8,273 bases of DNA from Clostridiales bacterium (GCA_027357125.1 DAHVVW010000073.1:1-8273), one strand, 5' to 3'; counted from the stretch's first letter, positions 1-6,288 are shown. Numbers and translations are program-made. The notes: generated from the sequence alone by a model not told the origin.

Positions 1-150
1 ATGAGCATACGGACTGCGCAAGATCTTGCCATACAGCATCCCAGGCAAACTAAGATCTGTTACAAATTGAGCCCTGCCCGTGGCCTTTTCCCAGGCATCT
101 ATCGGCGTAACGGATTTTCCGATATAGCTGAACTCGCTTTTTTCACTCAC
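1..150 (-). CDS. Second molybdopterin-binding subunit of a xanthine dehydrogenase-family hydroxylase (N-terminal 50 codons, runs off left edge)
   Basis: The minus strand opens with a GTG at 150-148 and stays open to base 1, giving 50 residues that begin VSEKSEFSYIGKSVTPIDAW. The stretch that follows (KATGRAQFVTDLSLPGMLYG, then KILRSPYAH) is the typical start of the large Moco-binding subunit of the xanthine dehydrogenase/CO dehydrogenase/aldehyde oxidoreductase family: a G-K-x-V...D...K-x-T-G-x-A-x-(F/Y)-x-x-D segment followed by an L-(R/H)-S-P-x-A-H strand. The GTG lies 4 nt after the stop of the [2Fe-2S] gene, and a GGGGG run at 165-161 is a plausible ribosome binding site about 10 nt upstream. 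FAD, [2Fe-2S] and Mo genes in this order match coxMSL-type operons, so this is probably the catalytic partner of those two subunits. The Moco ligands and catalytic Glu lie outside the window, so substrate class cannot be judged. The family is usually about 750-800 residues, so roughly 6% is visible. Confidence 0.88.
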   Translation of the reverse strand, partial: MSEKSEFSYIGKSVTPIDAWEKATGRAQFVTDLSLPGMLYGKILRSPYAH

Positions 151-154
151 CGAT

Positions 155-628
155 TCAGCGCCCCCTTTTTTCCGAAGCGTCTAAAACTGCATCGACAATC
201 TTTTGATAGCCGGTACAACGACACAAGTTTCCGGATATTGCATCCTTGACCTCTTCTTCCGTCGGATGAGGATTTAGTTTCAGCAACGCTTTAGACGTCA
301 TAATCATCCCGGGGCTGCAATATCCACACTGAATCGCGCCTTTAGACATAAAACTCTCCTGAACAGGATCGAGCTCACCATTTTCGCTTTCAAGCCCTTC
401 GACTGTAACCACGGTTTTGCCATGAGCCTGGGGAGCTAACACTAAACAGGAACTGACGGGCTCCCCGTCCATCAACACGGTACACGCCCCGCACTCCCCT
501 TCGCCGCAGCCTTTCTTCGTCCCGGTAAATCCTAAATCTTCTCTCAGAACATCCACCAACTTGCGGGTGGGCGCAACCAGCAACTCAAATTTGTCCCCGT
601 TAACCGTTAAACTAATCGGTATTTTCAT
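155..628 (-). CDS. [2Fe-2S] iron-sulfur subunit of a xanthine dehydrogenase-family molybdenum hydroxylase
   Basis: This is the small electron-transfer subunit (CoxS/XdhC-like), which carries electrons from the Mo centre to the FAD subunit in the cytoplasm. Counting from the ATG at 628, the protein is 157 residues, normal for the family. The N-terminal plant-ferredoxin-like domain has Cys41, Cys46, Cys49 and Cys61 (motif GCGEGECGACT). The C-terminal helical [2Fe-2S] domain has Cys101 and Cys104 (QCGYC, with the conserved Gln100 next to the pterin) and Cys136/Cys138 (LCRCTGY). All eight cluster ligands are present. An upstream in-frame ATG at 640 would add MVVV. I prefer 628 because the family usually starts with MK-(I/x)-x-(I/F)-x-(V/L)-N-G and because GGTGG (638-634) is suitably spaced before it. 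The gene overlaps the end of the FAD gene by 17 nt and ends 4 nt before the second Mo-subunit gene, so translation of the three is probably coupled. Confidence 0.96.
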   Translation of the reverse strand: MKIPISLTVNGDKFELLVAPTRKLVDVLREDLGFTGTKKGCGEGECGACTVLMDGEPVSSCLVLAPQAHGKTVVTVEGLESENGELDPVQESFMSKGAIQCGYCSPGMIMTSKALLKLNPHPTEEEVKDAISGNLCRCTGYQKIVDAVLDASEKRGR

Positions 629-1484
629 CACTACCACCATCTTTCACCAGAGATGTAAGAGCCCGTTTGACTAGAACCTGTACCAGCTCCCTGCGATAGG
701 AAGCCGTGGCACGTATATCATCTATTGGCCTGCACTCCTCTACTGCAAGACGGGAAGCCTCAGCGATCATGCTGGTTGTTAACGTTTTATCCGTTAAAAA
801 CTGCTCTGTTTTGGGAACACGAATTGGCGTAGGTGCTACAGCCCCTAGACCAATGCGGGCTTCCAGACACTTGTCTCCATCCAACCTGAGAGCGCAGGCT
901 ACCCCAACAAGAGCGATATCCATTGAACGGCGCAAGCTATGTTTAAGGTAAATGCTCTTAAAATCAGATGTAAGTTTCGGCAATTCGACTTCCGTTAGAA
1001 CCTCTCCCTGTTTAAGAACCGTTTGCCCGGGCCCTCGGAAAAATTCCGCGGCAGGAACCTTTCTTTCTGTGTTTTTACCTTTAATAATCATTGTGCCATT
1101 CAACACTAATATAGGTGTAGCTGTTTCTGCTGAAGGAGCAGCATTTGCCAAATTGCCTCCGAAAGTCGCCAATGTCCTTATCTGCCACGATCCTAATCCA
1201 TGCGAAGCCTGAGCAAGCAAGGGATATTCCGTTTGCATAAGATTAGATGTTTCCAGCTTCCTTATGCTTGTTAAGGCCCCAATTCGAATCGTCTCACTCG
1301 CTGTGATAAAGTCTAATTCTTTAACATTCTTTAGGTTTATTATATGTGAAACCTTAATTTTCTTATTTTCGAGCTTAACGGTTAAATCAGTCCCACCGGC
1401 CCACAAGGTGGCTGCTTGATCTTGCTCAAGCAATTGAAACAACTCTTTTAAGTTTTCCGGACTAGAGTAAATTACCTTAGACAA
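612..1484 (-). CDS. FAD-binding subunit of a xanthine dehydrogenase-family molybdenum hydroxylase
   Basis: This is the medium (CoxM/XdhB-like) subunit, which takes electrons from the [2Fe-2S] subunit through FAD to NAD or another acceptor. From the TTG at 1484 it is 290 residues, typical for the family. Visible FAD-binding motifs are AGGTDL (residues 29-34), IGALTS (68-73) and the second FAD motif QIRTLATFGGN followed by LANAAPSAE (about 101-120). A C-terminal CO-dehydrogenase flavoprotein-like domain follows, with GLGAVAPTPIR at about 213-223 by inspection. I see no N-terminal iron-sulfur segment, so it is a stand-alone flavoprotein. The frame also allows a TTG at 1502, but an AGGG sits almost on top of it. 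The TTG at 1484 has GGGGTG (1498-1493) 8 nt upstream and gives the usual family start, an SKVIYSSPENLKELF-type strand and helix. The C-terminus overlaps the [2Fe-2S] gene by 17 nt. About 108 nt containing a strong hairpin separates it from the binding-protein gene upstream. The electron acceptor cannot be inferred. Confidence 0.95.
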   Translation of the reverse strand: MSKVIYSSPENLKELFQLLEQDQAATLWAGGTDLTVKLENKKIKVSHIINLKNVKELDFITASETIRIGALTSIRKLETSNLMQTEYPLLAQASHGLGSWQIRTLATFGGNLANAAPSAETATPILVLNGTMIIKGKNTERKVPAAEFFRGPGQTVLKQGEVLTEVELPKLTSDFKSIYLKHSLRRSMDIALVGVACALRLDGDKCLEARIGLGAVAPTPIRVPKTEQFLTDKTLTTSMIAEASRLAVEECRPIDDIRATASYRRELVQVLVKRALTSLVKDGGSDENTD

Positions 1485-1553
1485 TGAAAAATCACCCCAC
1501 AATCCCTAAGAATGAAAACCTTTGTACTCTCTGGTGCGTGATATCCGGGACGT

Positions 1554-1584
1554 GGGAGGTCTTCCTTTGCAGGAAGATCCTCCC
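1554..1584 (-). terminator. Strong intercistronic hairpin after the binding-protein gene (no U-tract)
   Basis: On the transcribed strand, 9 nt after the binding-protein stop, GGGAGG (1584-1579), a bulged A (1578) and TCTTCC (1577-1572) pair with GGAAGA (1565-1560) and CCTCCC (1559-1554) around a 6-nt loop, TGCAAA. That is 12 base pairs with one bulge. The bases that follow on the RNA (ACGTCCCGG...) contain no U-run, so a standard intrinsic terminator is not well supported in this direction. More likely roles are 3'-end protection of the binding-protein mRNA or partial attenuation before the hydroxylase genes. On the opposite strand the hairpin is followed by T-rich sequence (1590-1600 and beyond), but no gene there would need it. 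Confidence 0.6.
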
Positions 1585-1592
1585 GCTAAGAT

Positions 1593-2867
1593 TTATTTAG
1601 TCTTTTCAAAAGCAGAGGCAGGATAGAACTTAAATTGCTCCCACTTGCCATTATTGGCAATTAAGGCATTAAAGCTTCCTGAAGTCGTTCCATGATCGTC
1701 AAAGTTCACATCGCCGGATGGCCCTTCATAGTCAATGTCGTTCCCTTTCTTTAACTCGGTAACCGCATCTTTGAAAGTGTGTACTTTAACCCCAGGCGGG
1801 CTGGCAATTTTTTTGTAATTTTCATTAATGGTAGTACCATCTGCTTTCCCACCGGCTACCATAGCCAAGGCCATAATCATCGCGGCGTCATAAGAGTTTG
1901 CTTCAAAATTTCCGCCCGGATCTTTGCCATAAGCGGCCTTATAGCTTGCGGCAAAACGCTTATAATCCTCGCTCTGGCTGTCTCCGGCAGGGATTTCCGT
2001 GAGAATCCCGTTCATAGTATCAGTACCGACAAGTTTGAATATCTCCGGCACAGCGATATCGCTCGAAACCATCCACTGCCATTTATAGCCACGCTGCTTC
2101 CATTGTTTTAAGACGGTTGGAGCAGTTTCTTGGCCAGATCCCAGCCAAACCGCATCCGGACTGGTTTCAGATACTTTCTTCAACTCAGCCAGATAGCTTG
2201 ATTGGCGGCTCTGGAAGGGTTCCATAATGGTGACTGTACCCCCGAGTTGTTGAAATTGTTGGGCAACCGCATTGGCTATGGACGTTGTGCTCTCTGCAGT
2301 TTCATACATAACAGCAATTTTGCGGTACCCTTTGTCCCATAGCACATGGGCGGCCACCCTTCCATCCAAGGAATCCGACGGCACCGTCCGGTACTGATAA
2401 TCTCCCCCTGTTGTGTCCAGTTTCGTTGTGCCCGCATAAGGGGATGTAACCATTACTTTATTTTGCTTGGCAAAATCCCAGGTGGCCAATAATACATCAG
2501 AGACCATGCCGTGCATGGCAATCACGCCATTGGCTGTAATTAATTTTCTGGCCCCGCGAATGCCGCTCTCAACCGTGCTTTGGTCATCTTCCGTGAATAG
2601 CTTGATTTTCTTGCCCTTAATACCGCCTTCGGCGTTAACCTCGTCAAAGGCTAACTTGGCCGCATTATAAACCGGCACTCCAAAGGCACCCATTTCTCCG
2701 GTATAGGATGTCAAAATTCCAATCGAAATGTCCCCTCCTGAATTACTGCTGCTGTTATTACTGCTAGTGCCGCTTCCACCCGTTGGTGTGCTTGCAGGAG
2801 CCTGGCCACAACCGGGCAACACCAGCATACTTAAGACCATGCAAGATACCAGAAACTTTTTTAACAT
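1593..2867 (-). CDS. Substrate-binding lipoprotein of a HAAT/branched-chain-amino-acid-type ABC importer (LivK/LivJ-like)
   Basis: This 424-residue protein captures the ligand outside the cell and delivers it to the LivHM permease. A type II signal peptide is clear: MLKKF, a hydrophobic core (residues 6-17) and the lipobox LPGC with the lipidated Cys at 20. A Ser/Gly/Asn/Thr-rich flexible linker follows (about 24-45), as in Gram-positive binding proteins. The type I periplasmic-binding fold starts at ISIGILTSYTGEMGAFG (47-63) and includes NAAKLAFDEVNAEGGIKGKKI (68-88), the hinge and first-lobe pocket region (114-150), SYDAAMIMA (325-333) and the typical C-terminal YEGPSGDVNFDDHG (380-393). 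Pocket segments GMVSDVLLA and SPYAGTTKL differ from the SS(S/T) and AT(N/S)P pattern of leucine/isoleucine/valine binders, so I do not assign an amino-acid ligand. The ATG at 2867 is preceded by GGGAAGGA. It follows livF after 112 nt and sits beside hydroxylase genes, so the ligand may be the hydroxylase substrate (inference). Confidence 0.94.
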   Translation of the reverse strand: MLKKFLVSCMVLSMLVLPGCGQAPASTPTGGSGTSSNNSSSNSGGDISIGILTSYTGEMGAFGVPVYNAAKLAFDEVNAEGGIKGKKIKLFTEDDQSTVESGIRGARKLITANGVIAMHGMVSDVLLATWDFAKQNKVMVTSPYAGTTKLDTTGGDYQYRTVPSDSLDGRVAAHVLWDKGYRKIAVMYETAESTTSIANAVAQQFQQLGGTVTIMEPFQSRQSSYLAELKKVSETSPDAVWLGSGQETAPTVLKQWKQRGYKWQWMVSSDIAVPEIFKLVGTDTMNGILTEIPAGDSQSEDYKRFAASYKAAYGKDPGGNFEANSYDAAMIMALAMVAGGKADGTTINENYKKIASPPGVKVHTFKDAVTELKKGNDIDYEGPSGDVNFDDHGTTSGSFNALIANNGKWEQFKFYPASAFEKTK

Positions 2868-2979
2868 TCCTTCCCAACCTCACTTTCAAAATCAACTCTT
2901 AAAGGTCAACTTTTGTAACTACCAGTAGCTGTCTCGAAGTCTTGTAACCGTCTGCGCCGTTGCTCACCTCCTTTTCATT
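2868..2979 (-). other. 112-nt leader between livF and the binding-protein gene
   Basis: This is the longest gap inside the transporter cluster. It begins with a near-perfect Shine-Dalgarno (AAAAGGAGGTGA, 2975-2964) that has no ATG, GTG or TTG at normal spacing, and ends with the binding protein's own weaker GGGAAGGA site. The longest reading frame from a GTG inside the gap (2967 to a TAA at 2901-2899) is only 22 codons, and its start overlaps the Shine-Dalgarno, so I do not call it a gene. I found no strong hairpin and no riboswitch class I recognise. The gap could hold an mRNA processing site or a secondary promoter for extra binding protein, but nothing shows this directly. Confidence 0.4.
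2964..2975 (-). promoter_or_regulatory. Orphan strong Shine-Dalgarno sequence just after livF
   Basis: The minus strand reads AAAAGGAGGTGA, an extended match to the 3' end of 16S rRNA, starting 4 nt after the livF stop. No normal start codon lies 5-12 nt downstream. ATG 2978-2976, just upstream of the core, would give only a four-residue peptide (MKRR) ending inside the site. It may be a relic of an older start for the binding-protein gene, or a ribosome standby or stabilising site. Confidence 0.5.
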
Positions 2980-3696
2980 TCAACCAACGTTGTGGCCTAA
3001 AAACAAGGTCTCGAACTCCTCCTCATCCTCTAGGAATTCACGCCCGGTGCCTTCTTTTTTCACTAGTCCTGACTCTAACAGGTATACCCTGTCCACATGG
3101 GCCAGCACCTCTTTGGGGCTTTCCTCAACGACCCAAATCACCGCCGTACCATCATCTCTAATTCTGCTGATGGTCTCAATCATAGACTCTGTTGCCTGAG
3201 GAGATAATCCGGATGTTGGCTCGTCAAGTATCAGTAAACGCGGCTTAAGTAACAAAGCACTGCCCACTGCCAGCAATTGCCGCTCTCCCCCGCTCAGAGT
3301 TCCGGCTTTTTGTTTATACCGTTCTTTGAGCTTGGGAAAGCGCTCAAAGATGGCTTCGATCGCCTGTTTGGCATTTTTGATCGTAAAGGCACCCATTTCC
3401 AGGTTTTCAGCTACGGTAAGGTCAGCGAACACGTTATTCTCCTGCGGGACATACCCCAGACCCATCTTTGCGAGCGCATGATTCTTTAACAAAGTGATAT
3501 CTCTGCCATCGAAAACCATGCTTCCCTTCATTAAAGGCAAAATCCCGGCGATTGTTTTCATCAGGGTAGACTTTCCAGCCCCATTTGCGCCTAATAAGGC
3601 GATCATCTCGCCCTCTGCAACCCTAAGGTTTACTCCATGGAGGATAGGCAGTTTGCCATACCCGGATTCAACATTCTCGCATTTTAACAAGCTCAT
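2980..3696 (-). CDS. livF: ABC transporter ATP-binding protein, LivF family
   Basis: This is the second cytoplasmic ATPase of the HAAT importer, working as a heterodimer with LivG to power uptake through LivHM. It is 238 residues, normal for LivF. Motifs in order: Walker A GANGAGKST (36-44), Q-loop Gln85 in GYVPQENNVF, signature LSGGE (134-138), and Walker B LLILDEP with the catalytic Glu159. PQENNVF and LTVAENL (93-99) are LivF-like. The H-loop region reads VVEES (189-193). E. coli LivF has VEQN here, so the switch position appears to be Glu192 rather than Gln or His. The C-terminus ends with an acidic stretch (EFLEDEEEFE, 220-229) and LFLGHNVG. The ATG at 3696 overlaps the livG stop in an ATGA, so the two ATPases are translationally coupled, with the G7 run inside livG (3708-3702) serving as ribosome binding site. 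The next gene, the binding protein, starts 112 nt downstream. Confidence 0.96.
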   Translation of the reverse strand: MSLLKCENVESGYGKLPILHGVNLRVAEGEMIALLGANGAGKSTLMKTIAGILPLMKGSMVFDGRDITLLKNHALAKMGLGYVPQENNVFADLTVAENLEMGAFTIKNAKQAIEAIFERFPKLKERYKQKAGTLSGGERQLLAVGSALLLKPRLLILDEPTSGLSPQATESMIETISRIRDDGTAVIWVVEESPKEVLAHVDRVYLLESGLVKKEGTGREFLEDEEEFETLFLGHNVG

Positions 3697-4451
3697 GCTA
3701 TCCCCCCCAAGTAAACTTCTACTACTCTTGGATTCCTGAAGATCTCTTGCGGCGTGCCTTCTGCTATGATTTGGCCTAAATGAAGGACATAAATGTAATC
3801 ACATAAGCTTGAAATAAAACCGAGATTATGATCTACGATGAGCAACGTCAGACCTTGTTGCCTAAGCTTTAATAAAACTTGGATGAGGTGATTTTGCAGC
3901 GCCGGGTTAATTCCGGCCGCAGGCTCATCGAGCAGCAACACTTCAGGATCTAACATCAGTTGGCGGGCGATCTCAACGATCCGCGCTTCGCCGGCGCTCA
4001 GATTGGCGATTAGATCGTTCTTTTGCTCAGATAAGCCGAAGTCCGCTAAAAGCTTGAAGGCTTTCTTCCTAATTTCCTCCTCTTGCTCTTTAACCTTTTT
4101 ACCGTTGATTAAACCTTGCCAAGGTTTCTCTCCGACCTGCCCTTTAGGGACAACCATCAGATTTTCCATAACCGTCATTTGGGCAAAGCCTTGCGGTGTC
4201 TGGAAAGTCCGGGCCAGCCCCCTCTTAGCGATTTCATCTGCAGTAAAGCCGCTGGTTTTTTCCTGCTTAAAAAAGATCTCGCCGGCTGACGGAGGGTAAT
4301 ACCCTGCTATACAATTAAATAAAGTGCTCTTGCCAGCTCCGTTAGGCCCTATTAGACCGGTTATTGAGTTTTCTTTTACCTGAAAACTCGCTTCATGCAC
4401 AGCCCTTAAGCCGCCAAAAACTTTACTGACATTTTTTACTTCTAAAACCAC
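3693..4451 (-). CDS. livG: ABC transporter ATP-binding protein, LivG family
   Basis: This is the first ATPase of the HAAT importer. It is 252 residues, typical of LivG. Motifs: Walker A GPNGAGKST (35-43), LARTFQTPQGF with Q-loop Gln84 (the RTFQ motif is characteristic of LivG), signature LSAGE (151-155), Walker B LLLDEP with Glu176, the LivG-type AAGINP (178-183) and an H-loop His208 in IVDHN. All catalytic elements are present, unlike LivF, whose H-loop is altered. The C-terminal extension (GTPQEIFRNPRVVEVYLGG) is the usual one that follows the nucleotide-binding domain in LivG. The start is a GTG at 4451 preceded by a very strong GGAGGTGA (4463-4456), which fixes the start despite the non-ATG codon. 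It begins 12 nt after the livM stop and ends overlapping livF by 4 nt. Confidence 0.97.
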   Translation of the reverse strand: MVLEVKNVSKVFGGLRAVHEASFQVKENSITGLIGPNGAGKSTLFNCIAGYYPPSAGEIFFKQEKTSGFTADEIAKRGLARTFQTPQGFAQMTVMENLMVVPKGQVGEKPWQGLINGKKVKEQEEEIRKKAFKLLADFGLSEQKNDLIANLSAGEARIVEIARQLMLDPEVLLLDEPAAGINPALQNHLIQVLLKLRQQGLTLLIVDHNLGFISSLCDYIYVLHLGQIIAEGTPQEIFRNPRVVEVYLGGIA

Positions 4452-4455
4452 AGCT

Positions 4456-4463
4456 TCACCTCC
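4456..4463 (-). promoter_or_regulatory. Ribosome binding site fixing the GTG start of livG
   Basis: GGAGGTGA on the minus strand lies directly after the livM TAA (4466-4464) and 4 nt before the GTG at 4451. It is the strongest ribosome binding site attached to a gene in the window and justifies the GTG start. Confidence 0.8.
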
Positions 4464-5402
4464 TTAATTCACAGTATTGCGTTCAGGCAAAATTCCTTTC
4501 GGCTTGAAACGAATGATTAAGACCAAGATTAAACCCATGGCAATGAACCTGCTGGCTGCCAAAATCGTTGCCAACTCGGCCGATGCCTGCAAGAACCTCG
4601 TGGCTTCCTGAATTCCAACTATGATGGCCGCTCCCAAGATCATCCCTTTATAGTTGCCTGTTCCGCCAATGGTCAAGGCAATCCAGGCTACCCAGGTTAC
4701 TTCGCTGACAAACAACGAAGGAACCACTAAACTTGTAAACCAAACGTAAAACGAACCGGCAAACCCAATAATGGCAGCCCCGATCACAAACGCCCACATT
4801 TTGAACCTCTCGATATCTTTGCCGGCGGCCCTGGCGGCATCTTCGTTTTCTCTGATTGCTTTAAGGGTGCGCCCAAACGGCGACCGCTCCAAACGGGAAA
4901 GAATATACCAAAAACAAGCAACTGCGAGCACGATTAAGAACGCATAAAAATACTGGTAGGAATTCGCAGACACAAAGAATTTGCGGAACGGTTGCTCAAT
5001 CCCGATGAATCCCTTAACTCCGTTTGTCAGCCACTTTTCGTTAGTGAAGAGGTATTGAATAACTTCGGCAAAGGCATACGTCGCAATCGCTAAATACTCT
5101 CCCTTTAACCGAATGGCAGGCAAACCAACGAGAAAAGCGAAAAAGGCAGAAATTAAGCCTGAGCCTACGAAGCCTATGAACATGGGCAAATGAAAGCCGA
5201 ACATGTAAGCATCTGCAGTGCCTGGCGCAGGAGCTGTCAGAATGACGTAGCTATAGGCTCCGATAGCAAAAAAACCTACGACACCGAGATCGATCAGCCC
5301 TGCCGTGCCGAACCTTAAATTGAGCGCCAAGGCTAGCATTGTATAAATGCCCATCAAAACTACGATGCCTGCCAAAAAAACTCCAATATTAATGGCCCTC
5401 AC
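4464..5402 (-). CDS. livM: HAAT-family ABC transporter permease, LivM family
   Basis: This is one of the two transmembrane subunits forming the import channel with LivH. It is 312 residues with about eight or more hydrophobic segments. Family markers: LNLRFGTAGLIDLGVVGFFAIGAY (about 27-50), RLKGEYLAIAT (98-108), the cytoplasmic coupling (EAA-like) loop beginning SPFGRTLKAIRENEDAA (174-190), IGGTGNYKG (245-253) and the C-terminal RFKPKGI (298-304). The start used is a GTG at 5402, inside the last codons of livH (14-nt overlap). The GGGGGG run at 5407-5402 touches this GTG, which is unusually close for a Shine-Dalgarno. A slightly later non-canonical start (for example the ATT at codon 4) cannot be excluded, though the first 12 residues look like a normal LivM N-terminus. 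The stop is followed within 12 nt by livG. Confidence 0.95.
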   Translation of the reverse strand: MRAINIGVFLAGIVVLMGIYTMLALALNLRFGTAGLIDLGVVGFFAIGAYSYVILTAPAPGTADAYMFGFHLPMFIGFVGSGLISAFFAFLVGLPAIRLKGEYLAIATYAFAEVIQYLFTNEKWLTNGVKGFIGIEQPFRKFFVSANSYQYFYAFLIVLAVACFWYILSRLERSPFGRTLKAIRENEDAARAAGKDIERFKMWAFVIGAAIIGFAGSFYVWFTSLVVPSLFVSEVTWVAWIALTIGGTGNYKGMILGAAIIVGIQEATRFLQASAELATILAASRFIAMGLILVLIIRFKPKGILPERNTVN

Positions 5403-6252
5403 CCCCCAAAATTCCCTGCGGTCGGAATAGCAGCACGACGATTACCATGGCGAAAGCGACAGCAGGCCTGTAAGAAGACGGCAGAATAATTACACTCAAA
5501 TCCATACTCAAGCCAATGATCATGGCACCGATCATAACTCCGTACAAACTGCCGAGTCCGCCTAAAACCGCAGCCGACAGAATCAACAAGATAACGGCCC
5601 ATCCCATGTCAGTGTAAACGGTGCCGATCATACCGGAAAATATTCCGGCCATCGCCCCAAGGGCTGAAGACAAAAGCCAAGCCACGGAGGCAATTTTTTC
5701 GGTATCAATCCCTCTGGCATTTGCTAAAGACAAATTACTGGCCATGGCCCGTATTGCCTTCCCGGTCAAGGTTCTGGTCAAGAACAGGTGCAGCCCGAAA
5801 GCGCTGCCTAAAGCTAAAACTATGACCGCCGCTTCTGTACCTGAAATAATAGGGATTCCGTTAATCTCTAAAACTTTAGAAACCGGCACACTGTAAGTTT
5901 TCGCCTGCACTCCGTAAAAAGCTTCAATGACCCCGTGAATGATATAAGCCACTCCAACCGATGTAAACAGCAGGTAAAGGTTGCCATGACTGCGGATCGG
6001 CTGATAAAAAACCTTAAAGATTAACCAGCCCACCACCGTTGTGATCAAAGTAGCCGCTAGGAATGCGAGATAGATATTCCACCCCAGTTTCACGTTAAAT
6101 GTATAACCAAGATAAGCACCAAGTGTTAATACCTGGCCATGCGCGATATTGAGAAAATTCTCAATTCGCTTGACAAGGGAAAAACCGACCGTACCAAGCA
6201 ATAAAATCGTACCCGTAACTAACCCGGACACAAGATAAGGAATATAATCCAT
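5389..6252 (-). CDS. livH: HAAT-family ABC transporter permease, LivH family
   Basis: This is the other transmembrane channel subunit. It is 287 residues, typical of LivH, and strongly hydrophobic with about eight membrane segments. Family markers: ENFLNIAHGQVLTLGAY (31-47; the N-x-A-H/Q-G motif is characteristic), YQPIRSHGNLYLLFTSVGVA (83-102), the EAA-like coupling loop TLTGKAIRAMASNLSLA (161-177) ending in ARGID, AAVLGGLGSLYG (227-238) and the C-terminal FRPQGILG (276-283). The ATG at 6252 is preceded by GAGGAGGT (6265-6258) at good spacing. It follows the right-hand Mo subunit by 36 nt, with no terminator-like hairpin between them, so transporter and hydroxylase are likely on one transcript. 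The last codons overlap livM. Confidence 0.96.
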   Translation of the reverse strand: MDYIPYLVSGLVTGTILLLGTVGFSLVKRIENFLNIAHGQVLTLGAYLGYTFNVKLGWNIYLAFLAATLITTVVGWLIFKVFYQPIRSHGNLYLLFTSVGVAYIIHGVIEAFYGVQAKTYSVPVSKVLEINGIPIISGTEAAVIVLALGSAFGLHLFLTRTLTGKAIRAMASNLSLANARGIDTEKIASVAWLLSSALGAMAGIFSGMIGTVYTDMGWAVILLILSAAVLGGLGSLYGVMIGAMIIGLSMDLSVIILPSSYRPAVAFAMVIVVLLFRPQGILGGEGH

Positions 6253-6257
6253 ACCCG

Positions 6258-6265
6258 ACCTCCTC
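6258..6265 (-). promoter_or_regulatory. Ribosome binding site of livH
   Basis: GAGGAGGT on the minus strand ends 5 nt before the livH ATG at 6252. It lies in the 36-nt gap after the Mo-subunit stop. The rest of the gap is AT-rich (TAATCAAGTTACAAAATAAT) with no convincing -35/-10 pair, so livH is probably expressed by read-through. Confidence 0.7.
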
Positions 6266-6288
6266 TCAATTATTTTGTAACTTGATTA

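Noticed and set aside
1..249. Plus-strand open frame of 82 codons from base 1
   Set aside because: It lies opposite the second Mo-subunit start and the end of the [2Fe-2S] gene, which have clear family motifs. Its own product has no recognisable feature and no upstream ribosome site is visible.
706..1212. Two plus-strand frames opposite the FAD subunit
   Set aside because: Both are antisense to a gene with intact FAD motifs, with biased composition and no domain.
2728..2928. Plus-strand frame with a poly-Leu stretch resembling a membrane segment
   Set aside because: The Leu run is only the complement of the Ser/Asn/Gly-coding linker repeat of the lipoprotein gene. It is not a gene.
2899..2967. 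22-codon frame starting GTG inside the strong Shine-Dalgarno before the binding-protein gene
   Set aside because: The start overlaps its only possible ribosome site and the peptide resembles nothing known. It is noted within the leader instead.
2868..2979. Riboswitch (purine or Moco type) in the leader of the binding-protein gene
   Set aside because: I could not find the conserved core or a stable set of stems. Only very short pairings such as CTAC/GTAG are present.
6253..6288. Promoter between the Mo subunit and livH
   Set aside because: The gap is 36 nt, AT-rich, and shows no -35/-10 pair beyond what chance gives.
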